A stretch of 64,000 bases of DNA from Fen-671 sp963794745 (GTDB lineage Bacteria; Actinomycetota; Acidimicrobiia; Acidimicrobiales; Palsa-688). Of the stretch, positions 1 to 9,362 are shown piece by piece. Numbering within the stretch: the stretch's first letter is position 1; each line of letters opens with the position of its first letter. The notes beneath the pieces are model-generated. The model worked only from the letters and a program-made list of their open reading frames with translations. It was not told where the DNA came from and ran no database searches. Both the position numbers and the translations under genes were made by a program. The stretch covers positions 744,001-808,000 of the forward strand of contig CAWCEZ010000011.1 of NCBI GenBank assembly GCA_963794745.1, given 5' to 3'.

Positions 1-1433
1 TTCACGATGCCGGCCGATTTCATCTCCAGCTCGACGAACGCGAGCGCGCCGTTGTTGAACACGATCACCTTGACGGGCAGGTCCATCTGGCGGAGCGTGA
101 TCAGGTCGCCGAGCAGCATGGCCACACCACCGTCGCCCGATAGCGTCACCACCTGACGCCCGGGCTGGCTCGCCTGGGCACCGATCGCCTGAGGCAGTGC
201 ATTGGCCATCGAGCCGTGGGTGAACGACCCGAGCAGACGGCGCTTCCCGTTCATATGGAGGTAGCGGGCAGCCCAGATCGTCGGGCTACCGACGTCGATA
301 GTGAAGATGGCGTCGTCTGCGGCCAGGCGGTCGATGGCTGCCGCCACGAACTGTGGGTGGAGAGGCGAGTGGTTGCGGCCCTGTCGAGCAAGATCGTCGA
401 GGCGAGCTCGTGCCCGGGCGTAATGGGCGGTCATCTGGTCGAGGTGCTCAGAACCGGACTTGACGGCTATGCGCGAAAGCAGGGCGTCGACCGTATCGCG
501 CACGGTGCCGACAAGGGCCACCTCTACCGCCACGCGGCGACCGATCTGTTCTCCTCGGATGTCGACTTGGACAACCGGGACCCCTTGGGGGAGGAAGGGG
601 CGGTAGGGGAAATCGGTGCCGAGCATGAGGAGCGCGTCGCAGTGCTCCATCGCCCTGTACCCCGAGCTGAAACCTAGGAGGCCGGTCATGCCCACGTCGT
701 AGGGGTTGTCGTACTCGACGAACTCCTTCCCCCGCATGGAATGCACGATCGGCGCCTTGAGGGCTTTGGCGACCGCAATGAGCTGGTCGTGAGCGCCGGC
801 GCAACCCGCACCTGCCAAGATGGTGACGCGGTTGGCGCCGTTCAAGATCTCTGCTGCAGCGGCGAGCGACTCATCCGACGGGCGGACCACCGACTCGGTT
901 TTCAATACCGGGTGGGGTTGCCAGCCCGCCGGGCTCTGGCTCAGGAAGACCTCCCCGGGGACGACGATCACTGCCACACCCCGGCGTTCGAGGGCACTGC
1001 GCATGGCGATCTCGAGGACTTGGGGGAACTGCTCGGGGATGCTTACGAGTTCGCAGTAGATGCTGCACTCGCGGAACAGCTCCTGGGGGTGGGTCTCCTG
1101 GAAGTACCCGCCACCGATCTCCTCCCGGGGAATGTGGGCAGCGATGGCCAGCACGGGGACCCTGCTGCGGTTGGCATCGAAGAGACCGTTGACCAGGTGC
1201 AGGTTGCCTGGTCCGCAGCTAGCGGCCACCACGGCCAGCTCTCCGGTAATGGCGGCCTCGCCGGAAGCTGCAAACGCGGCCACCTCCTCGTGTCGGACAT
1301 GCTCCCAGGTGATCGTGCCATCACGGCGCAGCGAGTCAGTGAAGCCGTTAAGGGAATCCCCAGGAAGCCCATAGATACGGCGGACACCGGAGGACTTCAG
1401 GGTCTGGACGATGTTGTCGGCGACGGTGGGCAC
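1..1433 (-). CDS. poxB: Thiamine-pyrophosphate enzyme, PoxB-like pyruvate dehydrogenase (quinone), 3' end beyond the window
   Basis: Likely oxidises and decarboxylates pyruvate to acetate and CO2, passing electrons to membrane quinone. The protein reads from a GTG at 1433 behind a clear AAAGGAGC site and runs off the window at base 1 after about 477 residues (the family has about 570-600). The N-terminal TPP-binding domain starts with a YGLPGDSLNG motif and has the catalytic-type Glu in RHEEVAAFAA. A central FAD/nucleotide-binding-type domain follows, and the C-terminal TPP domain shows GDGG near residue 447. The LPGDSLNG form is typical of PoxB rather than acetolactate synthase. The membrane-binding C-terminal tail would lie outside the window, so acetolactate synthase or another TPP decarboxylase is not fully excluded. 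Confidence 0.85.
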   Translation of the reverse strand, partial: MPTVADNIVQTLKSSGVRRIYGLPGDSLNGFTDSLRRDGTITWEHVRHEEVAAFAASGEAAITGELAVVAASCGPGNLHLVNGLFDANRSRVPVLAIAAHIPREEIGGGYFQETHPQELFRECSIYCELVSIPEQFPQVLEIAMRSALERRGVAVIVVPGEVFLSQSPAGWQPHPVLKTESVVRPSDESLAAAAEILNGANRVTILAGAGCAGAHDQLIAVAKALKAPIVHSMRGKEFVEYDNPYDVGMTGLLGFSSGYRAMEHCDALLMLGTDFPYRPFLPQGVPVVQVDIRGEQIGRRVAVEVALVGTVRDTVDALLSRIAVKSGSEHLDQMTAHYARARARLDDLARQGRNHSPLHPQFVAAAIDRLAADDAIFTIDVGSPTIWAARYLHMNGKRRLLGSFTHGSMANALPQAIGAQASQPGRQVVTLSGDGGVAMLLGDLITLRQMDLPVKVIVFNNGALAFVELEMKSAGIV

Positions 1434-1546
1434 GACCGGTTGCTCCTTTCGGCCAAGCGACCCGCCCGCTTGAGGGCTCGGCGTCCTTGGCCGCTAAGCA
1501 CAGCATCTCGTATTCCCCCCCAGGCGTCCAGCGGAAACTTGTCCTA

Positions 1547-2104
1547 CTACTCGCCCTTCAGGAACACGCGGCGGACCATCTCCCATTGGACGCCGTCGCC
1601 GCAGATGACGTCCACCTCGCCAGCCCGGCAGCTGACCGGCAGCTTCGAGGCCAGGTCTTCCGCCGCCTCTGACAGGGTGCCGCCAAGGGAGTGGCCGGCG
1701 AGGCCGACCGTAAGGTGGGGCACGACTTCGGGGAACTCACCCTGCCAGGGAGGGGTATCGAAGCGGTCCGCCAGGACGTTCGTGAGCCGCTTGAACGGGC
1801 CTGCCGGGGTGGGCGATAGCCACAAAACCCGCTCTCCGAACCAGCAAACCCGGTCCAAGGAGTAGTCGAAGGGTTCTTCCCCGCCGACAAGTTCCTCCAG
1901 CTCCTCGAGGTGCTCCTGCTTGATCTGCTCAGGGGGGATCCACGGGACGACCAGAGTGACGTGGGCCGGGACGCCCGTCCTCGCCGAAGGGTCGTGGGCC
2001 GCTCGCCAGGCCCCGACCAGCGGTTCGGCTTCGGGCACCGGCACGAGCAGTGCGCTTTGTGCGCAGCTGCCCCCCGTCCCGACCCGTTGCCGAGCCTCAT
2101 CCAC
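1547..2104 (-). CDS. 2'-5' RNA ligase / 2H phosphoesterase family protein
   Basis: A protein of 185 residues with the two His-x-Thr motifs of the 2H phosphoesterase fold: AHVTLVVP near residue 48 and PHLTVGLAG near residue 135. Members act on 2'-5' or cyclic phosphodiester bonds in RNA or nucleotides; the substrate here cannot be told. The GTG at 2104 was chosen because AGGAGG lies about nine bases upstream and the family fold begins right after it. A longer reading to 2275 adds only low-complexity sequence. It stands alone between the PoxB-like gene and the LigD-type genes. Confidence 0.75.
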   Translation of the reverse strand: MDEARQRVGTGGSCAQSALLVPVPEAEPLVGAWRAAHDPSARTGVPAHVTLVVPWIPPEQIKQEHLEELEELVGGEEPFDYSLDRVCWFGERVLWLSPTPAGPFKRLTNVLADRFDTPPWQGEFPEVVPHLTVGLAGHSLGGTLSEAAEDLASKLPVSCRAGEVDVICGDGVQWEMVRRVFLKGE

Positions 2105-2216
2105 TGCCTGGGTCCCTCCTGATGCTTGCCTGTCCCACCTACCCAAAACCCTACCCCCCGACCCCGCGTGGGTGCCAACACCTCCTCCGGGCGCCGCGGC
2201 CGTCCCGACGCGGGCG

Positions 2217-3233
2217 CTAAGGGGTGCGGCGGACGGAGGGCCGCGCTCTCGTCGGCTCGCCGGGTGCCTTGGCAAAGTGCGGCGGCCATGGGGCGTCGGC
2301 GAGCCCGCGCTCCTCGGAGTCTCGCCGGGCTAGGTCGAGCAGCGGCTGCAGTGAGCAGGCGAGGCCGTCTGCGCCGGCAGCTGGGTCACCGATCTCGGCA
2401 AAGCGTGGCGGCACCGAAAAAATTGTGAGCTCGTTGGGGTCGATCGCGTCCAGTTCGTCCCAGGTGAACGGCGCCGAGACCCGGGCATTGGGAACAGGTC
2501 GTACCGAGTACGCCGACGCGACCGTATGGTCGCGCGCGTTCTGGTTGTAATCGATGAAGACGCGAGCCCCTCGCTCCTCTTTCCACCATTTGGACGTTGC
2601 GATCTCTGGCATCCGCCTTTCGACTTCCCTCGCCAATGCCAGCGCACCTTGCCTCACGTCGGTAAAACCCCACCTCGGTTCGATAGCTACGTTGATATGG
2701 ATCCCGCGGCTTCCGGAAGTCTTTGGGAAACCAGGCATACCGAGCTCTTCCAGCACGTCGTGGACGCAGCCGGCGACGTGGCGGACATCGTCGAAAGTCA
2801 CGCCAGGCATCGGGTCGAGGTCAACTCGCAGTTCGTCGGCACAATCGAGGTCGGAGTCCCGTACCGGCCAGGGGTTGAAATCCACACAACCGAGGTTTAC
2901 CGCCCAAATAAGGTGCGCCACATCTAAGGGGCAGAGCTCCTCGGCAGAACGCCCAGACGGAAAATGAACCGTCGCGGTGTGGAGCCAGTCGGGCCGCGCG
3001 GCAGGGACGCGCTTTTGGAAAAAGACTTCTCCGTTTATCCCGTCGGGGAAGCGCTTGAGCACGGTTGGCCGGCGGTAAACACCTCGAAGCGCGCCTTCAC
3101 CAACGGATATGTAGTACTCGACGAGTTGCATTTTCGATACCGGGACATCCGGGAAAAACACCTTGCCGGGCCGCGATACGCGTATTTCGCGGCCATCTAC
3201 CGTGATGGCCGCGAAATCACTGCTCGTCGCCAC
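2217..3233 (-). CDS. ligD: LigD-type polymerase/primase domain protein (NHEJ polymerase)
   Basis: This is the archaeo-eukaryotic-primase-type polymerase module of LigD as a separate 338-residue protein. In NHEJ this module adds nucleotides, often ribonucleotides, at broken ends before sealing. Visible motifs are RVDLDPMPG (metal-binding Asp pair), SGSRGIHI (nucleotide-binding SxGxH) and the distal FIDYNQN block. The GTG at 3233 is preceded by GGGGAGGGGG about six bases upstream. It overlaps the 3' end of the ligase gene by 17 bp, so the two are probably cotranscribed and translationally coupled. No Ku or LigD nuclease domain is visible in the window. The same frame runs into the ligase only because of the ligase frameshift, so a natural fusion is unlikely. 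Confidence 0.88.
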   Translation of the reverse strand: MATSSDFAAITVDGREIRVSRPGKVFFPDVPVSKMQLVEYYISVGEGALRGVYRRPTVLKRFPDGINGEVFFQKRVPAARPDWLHTATVHFPSGRSAEELCPLDVAHLIWAVNLGCVDFNPWPVRDSDLDCADELRVDLDPMPGVTFDDVRHVAGCVHDVLEELGMPGFPKTSGSRGIHINVAIEPRWGFTDVRQGALALAREVERRMPEIATSKWWKEERGARVFIDYNQNARDHTVASAYSVRPVPNARVSAPFTWDELDAIDPNELTIFSVPPRFAEIGDPAAGADGLACSLQPLLDLARRDSEERGLADAPWPPHFAKAPGEPTRARPSVRRTP

Positions 3234-4436
3234 TCGGCCCCCTCCCCGTCCCAGGCGCCCCAGCAGCCCGGGGCGCCGCAGCACGCTTTGAGGCACCGAA
3301 CACCTCCGCCAGCTCCAGCGGGACAACTGCGTCGAGTTGGTCGTAGGTACAGCTGCGCGCATCGCGGTCGGGCCGCCAACGCCTGAACTGAGCGGTGTGG
3401 CGCAGTCGTGTCCCCTGCAGGTGCTCGTAGGCGGCTTCCACCACCAAGTCGGGGCGCAGCAGCTCGAAGGTGAGGTCCTTGGTGGCGTTCCAGCGGCTCC
3501 GGGCCCCGGCAACCGCGGGCCCGCCGCATCGGCAGCGGTGGCCCAACCGGCCCAGGGATGGCCTTCGGGCCCCCCGTCACTGCGCAGCCGGTAGGGCGCC
3601 AGGACCTCGACCAGCTGACGCCGCTGTTCGGCGGGAAAGGCGCCGATGACCCCCACGTGGGAGAGGTCGCCGGCGTCGTCGTAAAGCCCAAGCATGAGCG
3701 AACCCACTTCTGACTGCCCCGGCGTGGCGGTGCCAGCAGACGTGCCGGTGCCAGAAGGCGTCCCGGTGCCAGCAGATGTGCGGTACCAGCGGAAGCCACC
3801 TACTACGAACTCGGCCGTGCGTTCGTGTTTCACCTTCACCATCACCCGTTTGCCTGCTACATAGGCAAGGTCCGCCGATTTGGCCACGACCCCGTCGAGG
3901 CCGGCGCCCTCGAAGCGGGAGAACCAGTCGCCGGCCACGGAGCGGTCCCGCGTGGCGGGCGTCAAGTGGATGCCCACGGAGGCGCCCCCGTCGCCTATCA
4001 CCCCTTCGAGAAGACGCCGGCGCACATGGAACGGCTCCGGGCGCAAGTCGCGATCGTCGAGTGCGAGCAGGTCGAAGGCAATGAACGAGGCTGGCGTCTT
4101 TTCTGCGAGCAGCCTCACTCGGCTTTCGGCCGGGTGCACCCGTTGCGAGAGGGCGTCGAAGTCCAGGCCGGTCGGCCCCGCGATAACCACTTCGCCGTCG
4201 AGGACCGCACGCTCGGGGAGCACCTCGCTCAGCGCTTGCACCAGTTCTGGAAAGTACCTTGTCAGCGGTAACTCGTTACGGCTGCCGAGCTCCACTTCGC
4301 TTCCGCTGCGGAACACGATGCAGCGGAAGCCGTCCCACTTCGGCTCGTAGATGTAGTCCCCGCTCGGCAGCTCGCGAGCGAGCTTGGCGAGCATGGGCGC
4401 CACGGGCGGGCGCACGGGTAGGTCGGCGAGGTTCAT
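3217..4436 (-). CDS. ATP-dependent DNA ligase (LigC/LigD-like), one apparent frameshift
   Basis: Seals nicks in DNA with ATP, probably in NHEJ with the polymerase encoded just downstream. Motif I is EPKWDGFR with the adenylated Lys at residue 33. Motifs III (FIAFDLL), IV (LDGVVAKS) and V (VMVKVKHE) follow, then the OB domain. The first frame ends its homology near GWATAADAAGPRLPG. The normal C-terminal OB sequence (RSRWNATKDLTFELLRPDLV) then continues in another frame to a stop at 3217. Adding one base in the run CCCC at 3504-3507 (minus strand GGGGCCC) restores the whole protein of about 406 residues. A linker of Gly/Thr/Ser between adenylation and OB domains is encoded by 18-bp repeats. A sequencing error is more likely than decay. 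Confidence 0.85.
3728..3781 (-). repeat. Three 18-bp tandem units inside the DNA ligase gene
   Basis: Units CGGTGCCAGCAGACGTGC, CGGTGCCAGAAGGCGTCC and CGGTGCCAGCAGATGTGC follow each other without gaps, and a degenerate fourth copy follows. Each encodes six residues rich in Gly, Thr and Ser in the linker between the adenylation and OB domains, so length changes would keep the frame. Confidence 0.8.
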
Positions 4437-4443
4437 ACAGCGC

Positions 4444-6354
4444 TCACCCGGGCCCTGAGCCGCTCAAGGTCCGCGCTATCGAGGCAGCCAGTTCGCTGCG
4501 CTCCACCTCTTCCAACGGTACGGGGAGGGCCAGGCACCAATTGGGCCACTCGTCGATCGTACCCGGCATGTTGGGGCGCTCCTCGACGCAGGTTGCGTCG
4601 TCCAAGACAGCGACAAGGAGCGCGCACGGTGCTTCCCCGAGGGCGGCGTAGGTGGCCTCGATAACCTCGGGCAGAGGCCTGTTGTCATCCGAACCGGTCC
4701 ACTCCGACAGGCGCCTCCTCAGCGCCTCGCAGCTCTGCTCATTGACCGCGAGCCCTGCGTCGCGCTGGGAGCCGATGTCGTGGCCCGTCCAAACTCCGGC
4801 GATCGTCGGCAGGTCGTGGGTCGTCACCGCCCCGAGCGCTTGATAGGACCACTCCGACGGCCGTTTGTCCTCGAACCAGAAGAGGCTGTACGAAAGCACC
4901 CCGCTGTCCGAAAGGACCCCGCGGACATGGTCCTCGACCGTCCCGAGGTCCTCGCCGACGATGTAGGCACCTGCCCGCGTGGCCTCGAGGCGGACCAGCG
5001 CCACCATGTCGTGCCACGGGTACCGGACGTAGGTACCCTCGGCCGGCTCTGAACCGAGAGGTACCCAGAACAAGCGGAAAAGGCCCATCACATGGTCGAC
5101 CCGCAGGCCCGCGGCAGGGCGCAGCACTGCGCGCAGGGTCTCGATGAAAGGCTCGTAAGCGGCAGCGCGCAGCTTCCACGGGTCCCATGGCGGGAGGCCC
5201 CAGTTCTGGCCCGTCGTGTTGAAATCGTCGGGCGGCGCCCCCACTCGCATACCGAGGGCGAAGGCTTCCTGCCAGAACCAAGCGTCAGCGCCTCCCCCGT
5301 CGACGCCGACGGCGAGGTCACACAAAAGGTGGCCGCCGCTCGAAGCGCTCGCGAGCTGGGTTTCGCAGAGCCATTGCAGCCAGGCGTGGTAACGCTTGCG
5401 GGAGCGGCCCTCCGGGCTCGCAGCCGACTCAGCGACTTCTGCGTTGTCGGGGTGGCGGTACTCGGCTGGCCAGTCTTGCCACGGCAGCCCGAAGCGCTCC
5501 GCCAGCGAGCAAAAAGACGTGTAACCATCTAGGACTTTGCCCCGCTCCCGGGTGAACTGTTCGAAAGCGTCGTCGCCGCCTGCCTTGTCGAAGCGTGCGA
5601 ACAAGGACTCGAGGGCTTCAGACTTGAGGGCCCAGGCACGCGTCCGGTCGATCAGGCGGTCGCCGTTGAGCTCCTTCGCCTTCAGGGCAAGCGTTGCGAT
5701 CTCGGCAAGTTCGCCGGCACCGGGTACCTCTTCCACCCGGATGTAGAGGGGGTTCAGGAAGCACCTCGAACTAGGGAAATAGGGGCTCGGCCCCGGGACC
5801 GGGCCCGGCGCCGGGGCGTTCAAGGGGTTCAGCAGCACGAAGCCGGCCCCATTGGCCCCCGCCCAGTCGACCAGGCTGCGAAGATCCGCGAAATCGCCTA
5901 TGCCCCAGCTATGGCTCGAACGCGTGGCGTACAGCTGCGCCGACCAGCCCCAGGTGCGCCCGGGTGGGGGCGCTGGGCACCGGGGCGGGCAGACCGCCAC
6001 GACCTGAGGGCAAAGATCGGGGGAGCCGCTCATGCGGGGCTCGGTAGGTTCGAAGCGGTGGTAACCGAGCGGTAGCTCGTCGGGCCGAGGGCCGTGCTCA
6101 GGCAGCTCGATGGTGCCCCCGTTTTCCAGGGTCAGCGTGCCGCCGGGCAGATATGGCCAGGGACCGGTCTGGGACGCCGTGAACAAGGGTGAGGCGAGTG
6201 GCGGGCTCGGCGCAACGGTGCCCGAGGTGCGGGCCCCCATCGCCTGCATGACCAAGCGCAGAGTGGTCTCGGGGACGTCGTGCCATTGGCCCCCGACGTC
6301 CCAGTAGCCAGGGTCGATGCCCCAGTCCTGCAACGTCCCCGCCTCGTTGCTCAC
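4444..6354 (-). CDS. malQ: 4-alpha-glucanotransferase (amylomaltase)
   Basis: Transfers alpha-1,4-glucan segments between maltodextrins, as used in glycogen or maltose breakdown (GH77). The 636-residue protein begins with an N-terminal domain, then WGWSAQLYATRSSHSWGIGD, the usual entry to the TIM barrel. Catalytic signatures are visible: GLRVDHVMGLFRLFW holds the nucleophile Asp, YIVGEDLGTVEDHV the acid/base Glu, and TTHDLPTIAGVWTG the third carboxylate. The DDFNTTGQNWGLPPWDP block is also typical. Length is near the actinobacterial norm of 640-720. It ends seven bases before the ligase start and may share its transcript, though no functional link is evident. Confidence 0.95.
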   Translation of the reverse strand: MSNEAGTLQDWGIDPGYWDVGGQWHDVPETTLRLVMQAMGARTSGTVAPSPPLASPLFTASQTGPWPYLPGGTLTLENGGTIELPEHGPRPDELPLGYHRFEPTEPRMSGSPDLCPQVVAVCPPRCPAPPPGRTWGWSAQLYATRSSHSWGIGDFADLRSLVDWAGANGAGFVLLNPLNAPAPGPVPGPSPYFPSSRCFLNPLYIRVEEVPGAGELAEIATLALKAKELNGDRLIDRTRAWALKSEALESLFARFDKAGGDDAFEQFTRERGKVLDGYTSFCSLAERFGLPWQDWPAEYRHPDNAEVAESAASPEGRSRKRYHAWLQWLCETQLASASSGGHLLCDLAVGVDGGGADAWFWQEAFALGMRVGAPPDDFNTTGQNWGLPPWDPWKLRAAAYEPFIETLRAVLRPAAGLRVDHVMGLFRLFWVPLGSEPAEGTYVRYPWHDMVALVRLEATRAGAYIVGEDLGTVEDHVRGVLSDSGVLSYSLFWFEDKRPSEWSYQALGAVTTHDLPTIAGVWTGHDIGSQRDAGLAVNEQSCEALRRRLSEWTGSDDNRPLPEVIEATYAALGEAPCALLVAVLDDATCVEERPNMPGTIDEWPNWCLALPVPLEEVERSELAASIARTLSGSGPG

Positions 6355-6514
6355 CGGTCAGCCCGGGCCAAGTCGTGCTGACGCATAAAACATCTTTTCA
6401 CGCGCTGGGCCCTTCCCGGCGCCCTTGACGCCGGTAACGGGGCTGCCTTGTGACCGCACGTGCCGCAACCTGGGATCCGCGTGAAGGGCGTGCCAGGCGC
6501 CTACGCTCGATGCG

Positions 6515-7501
6515 ATGAGCACGGCGGTTACCTTTGGCGGACCAGCTAGCGGCGTTGTCACAGGCCCTGCCACGGGCGTTGACATCGGCGGTTGCCGGGT
6601 ACTGGCGGGGGCCAGCTCGTGGGCGGACCGCTCGCTTGTCCGCGACGGAGGCTTCTACCCCTCGCGCTCGCTGAGCGCGGCTGAACGGCTCTCCTATTAC
6701 ACGAGCCGCCTGCCCCTCGCCGAGATCGCCACCACCTACCGGTTCCCGCCGACTCCCGAGTTAGCGCAGCGTTGGGCCGCCACGACACCGCCTGGTTTCA
6801 CCCTCGACGTGCGGGCCTGGTCGCTGCTGTGTGGCGCCCCAACTTGGCCGGAGTCGCTGTGGCCCGACTTGCAGGGCCGCGTAAAGCCCTCGCGGCGCGA
6901 CGCGTCCAAGCTCTACCGCCAGCGTCTTCCAGCCGACGTCGTCGACGAGTGTTGGGCTCGCTTCAACCACGCCCTTCGGCCTCTGGCTGATGCCGGCCGC
7001 TTGGGTGTAGTCATCGTAAGGTTCCCGACGTGGTTCAGCCCCAGGCCGGCGGCCTGGGAGGAACTGGCCGAGCTGCCCTCGCGGCTGCCTGGCCTGCGGG
7101 TGGCCGTCGAGCTCAGCAACGAGCGTTGGTTCGAGGGGACCGCCTGCGAGCAGACGCTGGGCGTCCTCGAAGAGATCGGGCTGTCCTTCGTCTGCCGCCA
7201 CAGCTCGACACCGACGAAGCCGGTTATCGCAGCGACCGCCGATATCGCCTTGGTCCGCTTCCCGGGCCACACGCCTCGCCTGGCGAGCCAGGCCGGCACA
7301 CAAAGCGAGACCCTCGCCGACAAGTTGACCTGGTGGGGCCCGCTCCACCGCTACAGCGACGCGGAACTCGCAGCCTGGGTACCGGCCGTGCGTGACCTGG
7401 CTTCTTCCAGCTCGGAAGTGCACATGATCATGGACAACTGCTGGCGTACCAACGCCGTGGACAACGCCGCCAGCCTGCTTGGCCTGTTGGCCAGTCCCTA
7501 A
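6515..7501 (+). CDS. DUF72 domain-containing protein
   Basis: A DUF72 (YecE-like) TIM-barrel protein of 328 residues and unknown biochemical role. Family marks are GASSWAD near residue 32, GGFYPSR, LAEIATTYRFPPTPE and VRFPGHTP near the C-terminus. The first 25 residues are low-complexity, so a start further downstream is possible. It is followed after 14 bp by the alpha/beta hydrolase gene, which suggests cotranscription. The divergent malQ start lies 160 bp upstream, and that gap should hold both promoters; no clear -35/-10 pair was recognised there. Confidence 0.8.
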   Translation: MSTAVTFGGPASGVVTGPATGVDIGGCRVLAGASSWADRSLVRDGGFYPSRSLSAAERLSYYTSRLPLAEIATTYRFPPTPELAQRWAATTPPGFTLDVRAWSLLCGAPTWPESLWPDLQGRVKPSRRDASKLYRQRLPADVVDECWARFNHALRPLADAGRLGVVIVRFPTWFSPRPAAWEELAELPSRLPGLRVAVELSNERWFEGTACEQTLGVLEEIGLSFVCRHSSTPTKPVIAATADIALVRFPGHTPRLASQAGTQSETLADKLTWWGPLHRYSDAELAAWVPAVRDLASSSSEVHMIMDNCWRTNAVDNAASLLGLLASP

Positions 7502-7515
7502 CTGGCGCACGCCGC

Positions 7516-8380
7516 ATGGAACAGCTGCTGGTTACGGCCCGCGATGGCGCCCGTCTGGCCTGCTGGGATTTCGGGGGCAACGGCAGACCCGTTCTCATGG
7601 TGCACGGCACCGGGTTGCATGGCAGGTGCTGGGCACCCCTTGCGGGCCCGCTCCGCGCGGTTGGCTTGCGCCCTCTCGCCCTCGACATGAGGGGCCACGG
7701 TGCTTCGAGCCGTTCCCCGGGTGGAGATTACAGCTGGGATTCTCTTCGGGCTCGACGTGCTCGAGACCTTGGCGCAGCTCGGCGTGACCGATGAGGTCCT
7801 CGCCGTAGGTCATTCTGCAGGCGGCGCCGCCGTTGTTTTGGCGGAGGAATTCAGGCCGGGCACCTTTTCCCGGATCTGGGCATGGGAACCGATCGTGAGC
7901 GTCCCCGGGAGCGAGGACCGGGCGCGACGCGGGACCGAGCTCGCCAGGCGTGCCCGCCAGAGACGGGCCGAGTTCGCGTCGATCGATGAAGCGAGGGCGC
8001 ATTTCCAGGGCCGCCACATGTTCGCCGAGTTCTCATCCGAGGCCTTTGAAGCGTTCCTGGACGGAGGGTTACTACCAAACGATAAAGGCGGGTACAGGCT
8101 GGCCTGCGACCCCGAAGACGAAGCGCGGATTTACGAGGGAGCCGCGGCCCACAATGCCTGGGGAGGGCTCGACGGGGTCCACTGCCCGACGCGTGTGGTC
8201 GGCGGGGAGCTCAGCCCCGCAGTGCCTCCGGCCGAGCTGGCGGCGATCGCCGCCGAGCTACCTGCGCAAGGCCCGGGCGGGGCACGGCCAGAGGCGGTAG
8301 TGATGCCGATGCTCGGGCACTTCGGCCCGTTCCAAAGCCCCGCCGACATTGCCGACGACATAGCAACGTGGGCTTTATGA
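7516..8380 (+). CDS. Alpha/beta hydrolase, one apparent frameshift
   Basis: A hydrolase-fold protein of about 287 residues with unknown substrate. The N-terminal part carries VLMVHGTGLHGRCW (oxyanion region) and LDMRGHGASS. The nucleophile elbow GHSAGG follows in another frame, and PMLGHFGPFQ near the end supplies the catalytic His. The two parts join if one extra base near 7739-7746 (GATTCTCTTC) is removed, giving a smooth SWDSFGLDVLETL-like sequence. This indel is not in a long homopolymer, so error and true mutation are both possible. The gene sits 14 bp behind the DUF72 gene. Confidence 0.75.
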
Positions 8381-8468
8381 GAAAAAGGAACATAACGCTG
8401 GTCATCTAACCAGGCGCTTTTGGCCCGGTCCGCTCGACGGTCCCACCCGCTGGTTAGCCTGGCTGTCG

Positions 8469-9362
8469 ATGTCGTTACAGCTCCCCGGGTCGCTTACACC
8501 TTCGAAGGTGTCGATGTTCAAGGAGTGCGCGCTCGCCTTCCGCCTCTCGGCGATCGACAAGGTCCCTGAGCCCCCGAGCCTGCAGGCGTTCAAGGGAACG
8601 GTGGTCCACCGGGCTCTCGAGCTCCTGATGTGGGAGGAGGAGCAAGGGGCGCGCACGCCGGCTGTTGCGCTCCAAAAGCTCGAGCGCGCCCTCGAGGAGC
8701 TGCTCGCCGGCGCGGAGGGGACCGCCCTCGGCCTCACGGGCGAGCCCTACGAGGAGTTCGTCGAGGACGCTCGCCGCCTCGTAGCCAACTATTTCGTGCT
8801 CGAGGATCCCAACCGCGTCCGGGTCATCGGCACCGAGCTGCGCCTGCAGGTCGACATGGAGGGGCCGGCAAGCGACGATGGCACGGTGAGCCGCCTGCGC
8901 CTACGGGGGATCATTGACCGCCTCGAGCTCGATGAGCAGGGCGAGCTGATCGTGACCGATTACAAGACCGGTCGTGCCCCGGGCCAGAGCCAGGAGCAGG
9001 CAAGGTTGGGGGGCGTCCACTTCTACGCATTGCTTTGCGAGCAGGTGCTGGGCCGCCGCCCCGCCATGGTCCAGCTCTTCCATCTCCGAGAACCTCTGGC
9101 TATTTGCAGCACCCCCGACGACCAGTCCATCAACGGGCTGGAGCGCCAAACGACCGCGATCTGGGCAGCTGTGAAACGGGCATGCCTGTTGGACGATTTC
9201 AGGCCTAAGCCGGGCCCTCTCTGCGATTGGTGCGGCTACCACGCCTACTGCCCGGCCTGGGGCGGTGACCCCGCTCTCGCGCGGCCAACCTGTGGGGGCA
9301 CTGAGATAGCTGAGGTGGCCCCGGTAGAGCTCCTCCAGCTCCCTCTCGCCGCCAACCGGTGA
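8469..9362 (+). CDS. RecB-family exonuclease (PD-(D/E)XK), probable iron-sulfur protein
   Basis: A stand-alone nuclease of the RecB / AddB / Cas4-like superfamily, 297 residues. The N-terminal LTPSKVSMFKECALAFRL motif contains the first Cys. The catalytic core shows VVHRALE, GIIDRLEL and IVTDYKTG (PD-(D/E)XK Asp and Lys). The C-terminus has CDWCGYHAYC, three further Cys placed as in AddB-type 4Fe-4S nucleases. These proteins trim DNA ends in repair; the partner helicase is not in this window. Its stop overlaps the GTG of the next gene, so the two are translationally coupled. No cas genes are nearby, which argues against Cas4. Confidence 0.85.
   Translation: MSLQLPGSLTPSKVSMFKECALAFRLSAIDKVPEPPSLQAFKGTVVHRALELLMWEEEQGARTPAVALQKLERALEELLAGAEGTALGLTGEPYEEFVEDARRLVANYFVLEDPNRVRVIGTELRLQVDMEGPASDDGTVSRLRLRGIIDRLELDEQGELIVTDYKTGRAPGQSQEQARLGGVHFYALLCEQVLGRRPAMVQLFHLREPLAICSTPDDQSINGLERQTTAIWAAVKRACLLDDFRPKPGPLCDWCGYHAYCPAWGGDPALARPTCGGTEIAEVAPVELLQLPLAANR

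Noticed and set aside
216..1865. Long plus-strand frames opposite the PoxB-like gene
   Set aside because: They are shadows: the minus strand encodes a complete TPP enzyme with clear motifs and a ribosome site, and the plus frames have no recognisable domain.
2217..4436. One 739-residue ligase-polymerase fusion
   Set aside because: The frame between the domains is nonsense while another frame carries the conserved ligase C-terminus, and the polymerase has its own GTG and ribosome site.
8469..9362. Cas4 and a possible CRISPR system
   Set aside because: No repeats, Cas1 or Cas2 are present; the Cys pattern fits RecB/AddB-type nucleases in general.
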